Assembly (NCBI GenBank): GCA_964448675.1
Contig: CAYUZU010000004.1
Span: 124,001-188,000, forward strand
Origin: CAYUZU01 sp964448675
Lineage (GTDB): Bacteria; Planctomycetota; Phycisphaerae; UBA1845; Fen-1342
Length of the DNA: 64,000 nt
Direction of reading: 5' to 3'
How positions within the stretch are numbered: the first letter of the stretch is position 1; each line of letters starts with the position of its first letter. The translations under genes were made by a program, and so were the position numbers. Shown here piece by piece: positions 37,465 through 44,443 of this stretch. Below the pieces are notes generated by a model. That model was not told the DNA's origin, made no database searches, and saw only the letters and a list, made by a program, of their open reading frames with translations.

Positions 37465-38097
37465 TCACAAGGCACAACGGGTACAGGAATCTTCGGTGGC
37501 GGCGGCACCGACGCCGGTGAGCACCGCTTCGATGCGCGGGTCGATCTGGGTCGTGCCGCGCAGGAACGTGTCGATCGCGCCGCGCGCCTGGTGGAGCGAC
37601 GTCCGGCTCATTTCGATGACGAGTACGTTAAGACCGAGCTCGCGTTGCAATGCGAACAGGTCGGACGGTTGTTGCAGAATCGCGGCGCGAATGTGAGCGT
37701 GTTTGTTGACGACGCACGCGGCGATGGCGCCCTTGTCGACGACGATCACGCCGCGGCGCTCGGAACAGCCGGCCAGGTTCTCGCTTAGCGTGCGGATATG
37801 GTCGAGCAGCAGGTCACGCCGATTGTCGCACGAAAGGAAACGGATGTTGTCGCGCGTGCGTTCGAGCGTCGTCACCAGCGTCTGAATATACGGATTGCCG
37901 GCGTCGCCGATCAGCCAGGTCGTGGGCGCGCTCGGCTCGGTTGCGGGGGCGCCGTCAATGCGCTCGATCGGCAGACGCGTGCTTTGCAGCCAGTCGGCAG
38001 CGGCGGGCGTGATCAGCGCAGCGGCCGGCAGCGTGATTCGGCCCTGCTCGCGGACCTGGGTGGTGAGCGTGTTGACCGTGACCAGGGGGCGACTCAT
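37465..38097 (-). CDS. RpiB-like microcompartment protein, catalytic Cys absent
   Basis: A 210-residue protein with two visible parts. Residues ~1-50 (VREQGRITLPAAALITPAAADWLQ) resemble the leading segment seen in several BMC-locus accessory proteins such as EutT/PduO-type cobalamin enzymes. Residues ~110-185 resemble the C-terminal half of ribose-5-phosphate isomerase B: GVIVVDKGAIAACVVNK then HIRAAILQQPSDLFALQREL, GLNVLVIEM and AIDTFLRGT. RpiB has a catalytic Cys in C-G-T-G-x-G before the N-K; that motif is gone here, so ordinary isomerase activity is doubtful. The middle (~60-105) is unique. Its start overlaps the preceding BMC-P stop (ATGA). It may be a scaffold, a sugar-phosphate sensor or a diverged isomerase. 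Confidence 0.55.
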   Translation of the reverse strand: MSRPLVTVNTLTTQVREQGRITLPAAALITPAAADWLQSTRLPIERIDGAPATEPSAPTTWLIGDAGNPYIQTLVTTLERTRDNIRFLSCDNRRDLLLDHIRTLSENLAGCSERRGVIVVDKGAIAACVVNKHAHIRAAILQQPSDLFALQRELGLNVLVIEMSRTSLHQARGAIDTFLRGTTQIDPRIEAVLTGVGAAATEDSCTRCAL

Positions 38098-38363
38098 GAC
38101 GGCGTGACGACCTCCGGCGTATCGACGATGCCGATGATGGTCCAGCGGGCCGGTGAGGTATTGTCATTCAGGCACTGGCGGGTGTACTGGCCGTCGCTGC
38201 TGATGAGCACCGTATCGCCCAGCCCGGCACCGAGGCGATCGAGGGCGAGCACCGGCTCGCGGGTGAGCGAGCGTAAGGGCTGCACCACGAGCAATCGGGC
38301 GCCGCGTAGCGACGGGTGTCGGATCGTCGTGGTCGCATGTCCTCGTACCTGGGCCAGCAACAA
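38094..38363 (-). CDS. BMC-P pentameric shell protein with TTG start
   Basis: An 89-residue BMC-P. The start is placed at TTG 38363, because AGGAG sits 7 nt upstream and this gives the expected short N-terminus: LLLAQVRGHATTTIRHPSL, matching the V-x-G-x-x-x-x-T-x-x-x-x-x-L pattern of EutN/CcmL. LVVQPLRSL (~29-37), VLALDRLGAGLGDTVLISSD (~42-61) and IIGIVDTPEV at the C-terminus complete the fold. The frame extends upstream to 38513 with sequence that is not BMC-P-like. A 168-nt gap separates it from the aldehyde dehydrogenase gene, the longest inside the operon. Confidence 0.85.
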   Translation of the reverse strand: MLLAQVRGHATTTIRHPSLRGARLLVVQPLRSLTREPVLALDRLGAGLGDTVLISSDGQYTRQCLNDNTSPARWTIIGIVDTPEVVTPS

Positions 38364-38531
38364 GCGGGTGCTCCTTGTCGCGCGGCGTTTCATTGAGCCG
38401 CGCATCTTCCTTGAGACCTTTCCGTATGCCACTGCTCTCGGGCAGTTCTGTCTCGGCGGGTGCGACCCGCCCCACGCGCTGCGGCCGACGAGCCGTCGGC
38501 CACTACAGGACAAAGCGGAGCAATGTCCTGC

Positions 38532-40007
38532 TCAGAAGATCCGCAGACTGTCCACCATCGTGCAGCGGCGGAAGCGCGTGAACGACAGTGGGCTGGTCAC
38601 ACCTTCACCCGTCGGGGTGGCGATCGAGAACGACCCGTAGCCCTGGCCGCCGACACCAAGGCCGGCAACGCTGGGGCCGTTTTTGACGTACAAGGTCGTA
38701 TCTGCCGCCTTGCCCATCCGCGTCAGGTTCTCGACATTGCGTGACCACATGATCGCTGTGTGCTTGAAGCCGTGTTCGTAGTGCACCGCCTTCTCGATGG
38801 CGGTGTCCACGTTGGGCACGACAAGGATCGGAAGTACTGGCATCATTTGCTCGCACGGCAGGAACGGGTTGGACTCGTCCACCGGGCCAAAGAGCAGTTG
38901 CGTGTCGGGGCCGACGCCAACCTCCAGTTGGGCCGCGATCAGGTGGGGCTCGGCACCGACGAAGTCCTTCTTGGGCAGCCAGTGACCCGACGCGTCGTCC
39001 CTGGCGAGTGTTCGGCGGGCGAGTTCGTCCATCTGGGCCTGGGAGAGCCGGTAGCCGCCATTGCGGCTCATCGCGGCCATCAGACTCTCGGCGACGGACT
39101 CCACGACGAAGACCTCTTTCTCGCCGATGCAGAGCAGGTTGTTGTCATATGCCGCGCCAGCGATGATGCTGCGGGCGGCCTTCTCAATGTCAGCCGTCTC
39201 GTCCACAACCACGGGTGGATTGCCCGGGCCGGCGGCGACGGCGCGTTTGCCCGACGACAGCGCCGCCTTGGTCACACCCGGGCCGCCGGTGGCCAGCAGC
39301 AGCGGCACGTCGGGATGCTGAAACAGGGCGGTTGCCGATTCGATCGTGGGATGCTCGACGATGCAGATCAGGTTTTCGATGCCGATGCGGTCGCGGATGA
39401 TGCGATTCCAGCGCCGCACAGCTTCGACGGCGCACCCCGCACCCGCGGGATGGGGGTTGCAGACGAGCGAATTGCCGGCGGCAATGATCATGATGGCGTT
39501 GCAGCCCAGGGTCGGCACGCTGTGTGTGACCGGGGTGACCACGCCGATGACACCGTATGGTGCATACTCGGTGACGGTCAGGCCGTGGTCGCCGCTGGTG
39601 GCTTCGGTGCGCAGCATCTCGATGCCAGGAACAGAGGCGGCGACTTCGAGTTTCTCGATCTTGTGGGCGAGCTTGCCGATGCCCGTTTCCTCGAACTCGA
39701 TTCGGCCGAGCTCCTCTTTGTCGCGGCGCATGACACCGCGGATGCACTCGACGGCGGCAGCGCGTGCTTCCATTGTGGCGTCGGCGAGCCGTTGCTGAGC
39801 CTGGGCGGCAGCGGCGACAGCGCTGTCCACATCCTGAAAGACGCCCTCGCGCCCTGCGCTGGCGATGGGTGAGTGCCCCACGGGCCGTGGCGCGATCGGC
39901 GTCGGGGCTGGTGGTGCGACGGGGCCGGCGTGGCCGAGTCGATTGAGCACCTCGCTGACGACGCTCGACACCAGCGCTTCGTCGATCCTGGTTTGTCCTG
40001 CCTGCAT
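38532..40007 (-). CDS. CoA-acylating aldehyde dehydrogenase of the microcompartment
   Basis: Oxidises an aldehyde to acyl-CoA with NAD+ inside the shell (PduP/EutE-type). It is 491 residues from ATG 40007, with GAGGAC upstream. The N-terminal ~20 residues (RIDEALVSSVVSEVLNRL) form an amphipathic helix followed by a Pro-rich linker (~24-50), the classic encapsulation peptide. The core shows FEETGIGKLAHKIEKL, YGVIGVVTPVTHSVPT, LLATGGPGVTKAALSSGK, AAGPGNPPVVVDETADI and the active-site segment YDNNLLCIGEKEVFV (Cys near 290). The product acyl-CoA is the substrate of PduL, also in this operon. Confidence 0.95.
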   Translation of the reverse strand: MQAGQTRIDEALVSSVVSEVLNRLGHAGPVAPPAPTPIAPRPVGHSPIASAGREGVFQDVDSAVAAAAQAQQRLADATMEARAAAVECIRGVMRRDKEELGRIEFEETGIGKLAHKIEKLEVAASVPGIEMLRTEATSGDHGLTVTEYAPYGVIGVVTPVTHSVPTLGCNAIMIIAAGNSLVCNPHPAGAGCAVEAVRRWNRIIRDRIGIENLICIVEHPTIESATALFQHPDVPLLLATGGPGVTKAALSSGKRAVAAGPGNPPVVVDETADIEKAARSIIAGAAYDNNLLCIGEKEVFVVESVAESLMAAMSRNGGYRLSQAQMDELARRTLARDDASGHWLPKKDFVGAEPHLIAAQLEVGVGPDTQLLFGPVDESNPFLPCEQMMPVLPILVVPNVDTAIEKAVHYEHGFKHTAIMWSRNVENLTRMGKAADTTLYVKNGPSVAGLGVGGQGYGSFSIATPTGEGVTSPLSFTRFRRCTMVDSLRIF

Positions 40008-40032
40008 GGTGTTGTCCTCGCTGGCGATTTGG

Positions 40033-40356
40033 TCAATCCGCCAGTGTGCCGTCGCCACGGCTCAGGGTCTTGCCCTGAAGCGCGACGCTATCGACGATGC
40101 CAACCACGATCGCGTCGACGGGCATGGTGCGGGTTCGCTCGGTCATGCGGGCGGAGCTGCCCTGTGTGACCATGACGTACTCGCCCTTGCCGGCACCAAG
40201 GAAGTCGACCGCGACCAGTACCTTGCCCGTTGGCTCGATCGCGGCGGCGCCCGGTCCGGCGCCGGTGTAGGCCTCGACGACCACCAGCTTGGCGTCGGCC
40301 ATCGGCGCTTCCTTCTGCGTCGTGACCAGGTGTCCGGCTACTTTTCCGATAAACAT
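40033..40356 (-). CDS. BMC-P pentameric shell protein
   Basis: A 107-residue BMC-P, starting at 40356 after a GGAG site. MFIGKVAGHLVTTQKEAPM (residues 1-19) is the canonical EutN/CcmL opening with a Lys/Gln loop; LVVVEAYTGAG, VLVAVDFLGAGKGEYVMVTQ (~52-71) and IVVGIVDSVAL (~87-97) follow. Of the three BMC-P proteins here it is the most typical. It lies 25 nt upstream of the aldehyde dehydrogenase gene. Confidence 0.95.
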   Translation of the reverse strand: MFIGKVAGHLVTTQKEAPMADAKLVVVEAYTGAGPGAAAIEPTGKVLVAVDFLGAGKGEYVMVTQGSSARMTERTRTMPVDAIVVGIVDSVALQGKTLSRGDGTLAD

Positions 40357-40387
40357 GATGTCACTCCGCGTGGCGGTCGGCGGTCGC

Positions 40388-40663
40388 CTACTTGTTCGGT
40401 ACGAGCTTGTCGAGCTCGTCATGCGGTCGCGACAGGACCTCTACCGATAGCACCTCGCCCAGGCGGGCGGCGGCGGCGGCACCGGCCTCGGTTGCGGCGC
40501 GGACAGCGGCCACGTCGCCGGTCAGCGCCACACTGATCAGCCCGGAGCCACAGGCGTACACGCCGGCGAGTGATACGTTGGCCGCCTTCAGCGCCACATC
40601 GGTTGCCTCGACGACTGGAATCGTCCCGCGGGTCTCGATCAAGCCTACTGCCATCTTCGCCAT
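40388..40663 (-). CDS. BMC-H hexameric shell protein with Cys next to the pore
   Basis: A 91-residue BMC-H. ATG 40663 is preferred over 40669 because AGGAG then has a 6-nt spacing. Fold: MAVGLIETRGTIPVVEATDV, AALKAANVSL-like helix, pore loop VYACGSGLISVALTGDVAAV, helix ATEAGAAAAARLGEV, C-terminal VLSRPHDELDKLVP. In PduA the pore loop reads K-I-G-S-G; here it is A-C-G-S-G, so a Cys sits one residue before the pore glycine. Six such residues line one central channel, a possible metal or Fe-S site. Confidence 0.95.
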   Translation of the reverse strand: MAKMAVGLIETRGTIPVVEATDVALKAANVSLAGVYACGSGLISVALTGDVAAVRAATEAGAAAAARLGEVLSVEVLSRPHDELDKLVPNK

Positions 40664-40709
40664 GACCATCTCCTGCTATGCCGCTCGCACTGGCGGCGTC
40701 GTGCCGTCA

Positions 40710-41879
40710 TCAGGGTTTCAGCACCGCCGCCGTCTGCCGAGCGACGATGAGCTCTTCGTTCGTCTGTACTGTGAGAATCGCCACGCGCGCGTCGTCCGGC
40801 GAGAGGCGCGCGTCGGTTGTTGCTTCGTCGTTGCGTTGCCGGTCGAGTGCGATGCCGAGAAAGCCGAGCCCGGCACACACGCGTTGCCGGATTTCGGGTG
40901 AGCGCTGGCCGATGCCGCCGGTGAAAACCAGCGCGTCGAGTCCGCCCAGCGCGACGATGTAGGCGCCAATGAAGTGGCGCACGCTTTCGACAAAGGCATC
41001 GCGGGCGAGCGCGGCCCGCTCGTGGCCGTCGCGCGCCGCGGCCAGGATCTCGGGCATGTCGTTGCTCAGACCGCTGATGCCGAGCAGGCCGCCGCCCGTG
41101 GCCATGCGTTGCAGCAGGGCGTCGAAATCCAGCCCGGCGCGCTCACGCAGGGGCAACAGCGCATAGGGATCGAAATCGCCCACACGGTTGTTCTGGGGCA
41201 GGCCCGTTTGCGGCGTCATGCCAAAGCTGGTGGCGACGCTGCGGCCGTCGTGGATGGCGCAGATCGAGCTGCTGCCGCCGAGGTGACAAGAGATCAGCCG
41301 CAGGCCAGCGCGCCCGAGCAGTTCCGCCGTCCGCGCAGCGACATAGCGATGCGACGCGCCGTGGAAGCCATAGCGGCGGATGCCGTGTTTCTCGGTCCAT
41401 TCGTGCGGAATTGCGTAGATCGACCGCGACGCAGGGATTGTCTGATGAAAGCCGGTCTCGAAGGCGGCGACGCGCGGCGTTTGTGGCATTTCACGCTCGA
41501 ATGCGCGCATGGCCGCAATATACGCCGGATTGTGCGCCGGGGCGGCCGCCGTGAACTGCTCCATGACGGCAATGACCTCCGGGGTCACCTGCACGGCGTC
41601 GCCGATGTGTCCGCCATGAACGGCCTTGAAGCCGACCGCGTCGATCTCGGGAGCATTGCCAGCGCGCAGCGTTTCGAGGCACAGGCGAACGGCAGCCGCC
41701 TGGTCGGGGACAGCTTGGGCACCGGTCTGCGGCGCTGCATCTTGCCACTTCACGGTAATGCTGGCCTCGGGTTTGCCGACGCCTTCGATGGCGCCGGTCA
41801 CGCGTGACGTTTCGCCGTTCATATCAAACAGACGAAACTTCAGCGACGTGCTACCGATGTTGACGACCAGGACGTTCAT
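40710..41879 (-). CDS. ackA: Acetate/propionate kinase family protein of the microcompartment
   Basis: Transfers phosphate from an acyl phosphate to ADP, recovering ATP. It is 389 residues from ATG 41879 (family ~400). ASKHA-fold motifs: VVNIGSTSLKFRLFD (residues ~4-18), VHGGHIGD, FETGFHQTIP, RRYGFHGASHRYVAART, HLGGSSSICAIHDGRS, NNRVGDFDPYALL and QTNEELIVARQT. The His, Arg and Glu of the later motifs fit AckA. Two positions differ from the textbook enzyme: the substrate Arg before V-H-G-G reads Lys (GFKAVHGG), and the catalytic Asp of F-D-T-x-F-H reads Glu (FETGFH). The acyl group handled may not be plain acetyl. It lies 46 nt before the BMC-H gene in the operon. Confidence 0.88.
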   Translation of the reverse strand: MNVLVVNIGSTSLKFRLFDMNGETSRVTGAIEGVGKPEASITVKWQDAAPQTGAQAVPDQAAAVRLCLETLRAGNAPEIDAVGFKAVHGGHIGDAVQVTPEVIAVMEQFTAAAPAHNPAYIAAMRAFEREMPQTPRVAAFETGFHQTIPASRSIYAIPHEWTEKHGIRRYGFHGASHRYVAARTAELLGRAGLRLISCHLGGSSSICAIHDGRSVATSFGMTPQTGLPQNNRVGDFDPYALLPLRERAGLDFDALLQRMATGGGLLGISGLSNDMPEILAAARDGHERAALARDAFVESVRHFIGAYIVALGGLDALVFTGGIGQRSPEIRQRVCAGLGFLGIALDRQRNDEATTDARLSPDDARVAILTVQTNEELIVARQTAAVLKP

Positions 41880-41993
41880 CGATCGTAACCTAACCTCGTA
41901 ACACCGAGGCGGTGTACCGGATGGCCTTGCGGCCACGGGGCCGTGGCACCGGGCGATGGGCGCAGCTCACGCTGTGCCGGCCGATCTCGGTCA

Positions 41994-42260
41994 TTACACG
42001 AATGCGCCCAACAGTTTTTCGTGCGGCTGGGGGATGACGTGGGCACTGACAAGCTCTCCGGCGGCGTTGGCGGCCTCGGCGCCGGCATCAATGGCGGCCT
42101 TGACGCTGCCGACATCGCCCTTGATGACGATTGTGACATAACTGCCACCGATCTCGACCTTGTCGACCAGCGTGACGCCGGCCGCTTTGCACATCGCGTC
42201 TGTGGCGGAGATCGAAGGGTTGGTGCCCTTCGTTTCGATCAATCCGATTGCTTCGCTCAT
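41994..42260 (-). CDS. BMC-H hexameric shell protein
   Basis: An 88-residue hexamer-forming shell protein. MSEAIGLIETKGTNPSISAT (residues 1-20), pore loop KVEIGGSYVTIVIKGDVGSV (~34-53), AAIDAGAEAANAAGELVSAH and the C-terminal IPQPHEKLLGAF. The pore G-G-S-Y differs from both sister BMC-H proteins, giving the shell three different hexamer pores. It is 37 nt after the first BMC-H and 114 nt before ackA. Confidence 0.96.
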   Translation of the reverse strand: MSEAIGLIETKGTNPSISATDAMCKAAGVTLVDKVEIGGSYVTIVIKGDVGSVKAAIDAGAEAANAAGELVSAHVIPQPHEKLLGAFV

Positions 42261-42297
42261 GTTGTAGCTCCGTGTGCTGGGTCCGAGCGGACGCGCG

Positions 42298-42600
42298 TTA
42301 CTTCTGGCCGCCGCGCTTCTTCTTGCCTTCGGGGAAGAGCCCTTCGAGCTCCTCGTGCGGGCGCGGAATCACATGGACGGCGACGACCTCGCCGACGCGG
42401 GCGGCGGCGTTCTCGCCGGCGCTGACGGCGGACTTCACCGCCGCGACCTCGCCGGTGACGAAGGCCGTCACCATGCCCGATCCGACCTTGCGCCAACCGA
42501 CCATCTCGACGTTGGCGGCTTTCAGCATGGCGTCGGTCGCCTCGAAAAGCGCGACCAGGCCGCGTGTCTCGATCATGCCTACCGCGGGTATTGCTGCCAT
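42298..42600 (-). CDS. BMC-H hexameric shell protein with basic tail
   Basis: A 100-residue BMC-H. The start is ATG 42600, with GGAGACAAC upstream. MAAIPAVGMIETRGLVALFE, pore loop RKVGSGMVTAFVTGEVAAV, ENAAARVGEVVAVHVIPRPH, then LEGLFPEGKKKRGGQK, a Lys-rich tail of ~8 residues. The pore loop K-V-G-S-G is the PduA type. Such basic tails can face outward or recruit cargo; this is inference. Probably the main facet protein, as it is second in the operon after pduL. Confidence 0.95.
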   Translation of the reverse strand: MAAIPAVGMIETRGLVALFEATDAMLKAANVEMVGWRKVGSGMVTAFVTGEVAAVKSAVSAGENAAARVGEVVAVHVIPRPHEELEGLFPEGKKKRGGQK

Positions 42601-42666
42601 CTGTTGTCTCCGACTGCTGCGCCTGCCCAGAACAGGCACCTGGGATTACGAGAACATCGCTGTCAT

Positions 42667-43386
42667 CTATACACAGAAGCACCGCCCGGACTTCAGCAGC
42701 CGCAAGCCGGTCGCGCCCGGCAGATCGCAGGCGTTGCCTTCGTCCGAGTCGAGGTGTACTTCGAGCTTGAAGCGCTCACCAATGCGCACCATCACGCCGC
42801 CAACGGTCACGGGACAGGTGGGGTGGTCGATGACGAGGTCCATGGCATCGCCCTGCTTTACGTCGTAATGCTCTGCGTCACCTGGGGCCATGTGGACGTG
42901 GCGCTGGGCGCGAATGACACCCTGGTCGAGCACGATGTGGCCCCTGGGGCCCATGACGATGCAGCCGGGGGTGCCGTCGATCTTGCCGCTCATCCGAACG
43001 GGGACGTCGATGCCCAGCAGGATGGCATCCGAGAAGGCGAGTTCGATCTGCGAGTGCGGTCGCGTCGGGCCCAGAATGCGCACGTTGTTGAGCATGCGGC
43101 GTTTGGGGCCGACGAGGTCGACGGTCTGTTCGGCGGCGAACTGCCCCTCCTGATACAGCCAACGGGCGGGCGTCAGCTCCGCACCGGGGCCAAAGAGGAT
43201 CTCCAGATGCTCCTGCGTGATGTGCATGTGACGGACCGAGATGTTCGCCACGAGCGGGCTGGGGCCCGCGTCGGGAGTGCCGTTGCCGGCTGTCAGGTGG
43301 CGTTGCAGCACCTCGGCGACGATGCGTTCGACATTCGCGCGATCGACCTGGGCGGGCAAGGGCGTTGTCGACATGTGTTGGTCCAT
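42667..43386 (-). CDS. pduL: Phosphate acyltransferase PduL
   Basis: Converts acyl-CoA and phosphate to acyl phosphate and CoA, recycling CoA inside the shell. It is 239 residues, first gene of the BMC operon. The N-terminal helix VDRANVERIVAEVLQRHL (residues ~11-28) followed by a linker is an encapsulation peptide like that on the dehydrogenase. The two barrel repeats show the Zn-binding SVRHMHITQEHLEILFG (~48-64, H-x-H) and VIRAQRHVHMAPGDA (~160-174), plus the C-terminal EVHLDSDEGNA. The start is ATG 43386 or ATG 43374; neither has a clear Shine-Dalgarno sequence. Confidence 0.94.
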   Translation of the reverse strand: MDQHMSTTPLPAQVDRANVERIVAEVLQRHLTAGNGTPDAGPSPLVANISVRHMHITQEHLEILFGPGAELTPARWLYQEGQFAAEQTVDLVGPKRRMLNNVRILGPTRPHSQIELAFSDAILLGIDVPVRMSGKIDGTPGCIVMGPRGHIVLDQGVIRAQRHVHMAPGDAEHYDVKQGDAMDLVIDHPTCPVTVGGVMVRIGERFKLEVHLDSDEGNACDLPGATGLRLLKSGRCFCV

Positions 43387-43460
43387 GTTGCGTGCGGGGC
43401 GGACACGTCCGGTAATGAACAGCCTCAGCGGCCATATCAACAAAATCGGTGGATACTGCG

Positions 43461-43489
43461 TTGACAATCCACAGAAATACGGCGATAAT
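43461..43489 (+). promoter_or_regulatory. Promoter of deoR
   Basis: TTGACA (43461-43466), 17-nt spacer, GATAAT (43484-43489): a near-consensus housekeeping promoter in the AT-rich gap between the divergent pduL and deoR genes. Transcription would start near 43496; deoR begins at 43565. Confidence 0.65.
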
Positions 43490-43521
43490 GCCACAAAGTC
43501 AAGCATAAAGACCACAAAATC
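43469..43521. promoter_or_regulatory. Three direct repeats, candidate DeoR operator
   Basis: CCACAGAAAT (43469-43478), CCACAAAGTC (43491-43500) and CCACAAAATC (43512-43521) share CCACARARTM-like text and are 22 and 21 nt apart, two helical turns, so all three lie on one DNA face. They overlap the promoters in both directions. DeoR-family repressors commonly bind spaced direct repeats. Confidence 0.5.
43474..43502 (-). promoter_or_regulatory. Candidate promoter of the BMC operon
   Basis: Minus strand: TTGACT (43502-43497), 17-nt spacer, TATTTC (43479-43474). The -10 is weak, as expected for a regulated promoter. It is embedded in the direct repeats and overlaps the deoR promoter face to face. 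Confidence 0.45.
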
Positions 43522-43564
43522 TCAACCCCTCGGGCGCGGCAGCGTGGTCGGGGCAGGCGGATCG

Positions 43565-44329
43565 ATGATGCTCGCGCAGCAACGTCAGGCTGGCATCCTG
43601 AGCCAACTTTCCGAAACCGGTGCCGTCCGCGTCGCCGAGCTTGCGCAACGCTTCGGCGTTGCCGACGAGACCATTCGGCGTGATCTGGAGAAGCTCGATC
43701 GCGCGGGGCAACTGGTTCGGACGCATGGCGGGGCGGTGGCGGCGGAGTTGCTGTCGCGCGATTCGCCTTTCGCGGTACGCCGCGCGGCCCATCACGCCGA
43801 AAAGGGGACGATCGCGCGGCTGGCGATGGGGTACGTTCAGGAAGGCGATGTCATTGCGTTGGATGCCAGCTCAACCGCTCACGAATTGGCGACGGCCTTG
43901 TCGGACGTCCCGCTGACGGTGGTCACGAATTCGCTGCCCGCCACAGCGCTGTTGATGACGCGCGACAACATCCGCGTGCTTTCCACCGGCGGGTTCCTCG
44001 ACCCCGGCTCGCGGTCGTGGGTGGGGTCGCTGGCGGAGCAGGCGTTTGACCGTGTGAATATCAATAAGCTGTTCCTGTCGAGCAAAGGCGTGGACCTGCA
44101 CCGCGGGCTCAGCGAGGTCGACGACGCCCAGGCGCGCGTCAAACGCCGCATGCTCGATGTCGCCCAGGCCGTCTACCTGCTCGTGGACAGCAGCAAGTTT
44201 GGTGTGCGGTCTGCGGTGCACCTGGGTGAGCTAAGCGAAGTCGACGCCCTTTTGACAGATGCAAATGCGTCGGCGGAGGTGTTGGCGGGGCTGCGGGGCG
44301 CTGGCGTGCGGGTCGAGCAAGCGGGGTAG
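43565..44329 (+). CDS. deoR: DeoR-family transcriptional regulator of the BMC locus
   Basis: A 254-residue DeoR/GlpR repressor. The winged HTH spans residues ~4-58 (RQAGILSQLSETGAVRVAEL, then DETIRRDLEKLDRAGQLVRT and HGGAV). A DeoR C-terminal sugar-phosphate sensor domain (~75-245) has IALDASSTAHELATAL, TVVTNSLPATALL, LSTGGFLDPGS and LFLSSKGVDLHRGLSEVDD. The effector is likely a phosphorylated sugar, the substrate of the pathway. It is divergent from pduL, a layout also known for other planctomycete BMC loci. ATG 43565 and ATG 43568 are adjacent; GTG codons lie further upstream. Confidence 0.92.
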   Translation: MMLAQQRQAGILSQLSETGAVRVAELAQRFGVADETIRRDLEKLDRAGQLVRTHGGAVAAELLSRDSPFAVRRAAHHAEKGTIARLAMGYVQEGDVIALDASSTAHELATALSDVPLTVVTNSLPATALLMTRDNIRVLSTGGFLDPGSRSWVGSLAEQAFDRVNINKLFLSSKGVDLHRGLSEVDDAQARVKRRMLDVAQAVYLLVDSSKFGVRSAVHLGELSEVDALLTDANASAEVLAGLRGAGVRVEQAG

Positions 44330-44443
44330 GGGGCGGCGCGGGTCGGCTGGCAGGATCGGACGCCGCGGTGCACAATGCGTGGTCCGAGTTCCGCGGCACC
44401 GCGAGGGAAAGGGGCCGCCAGGCAGAGCCAGCAGGACCAGCGC

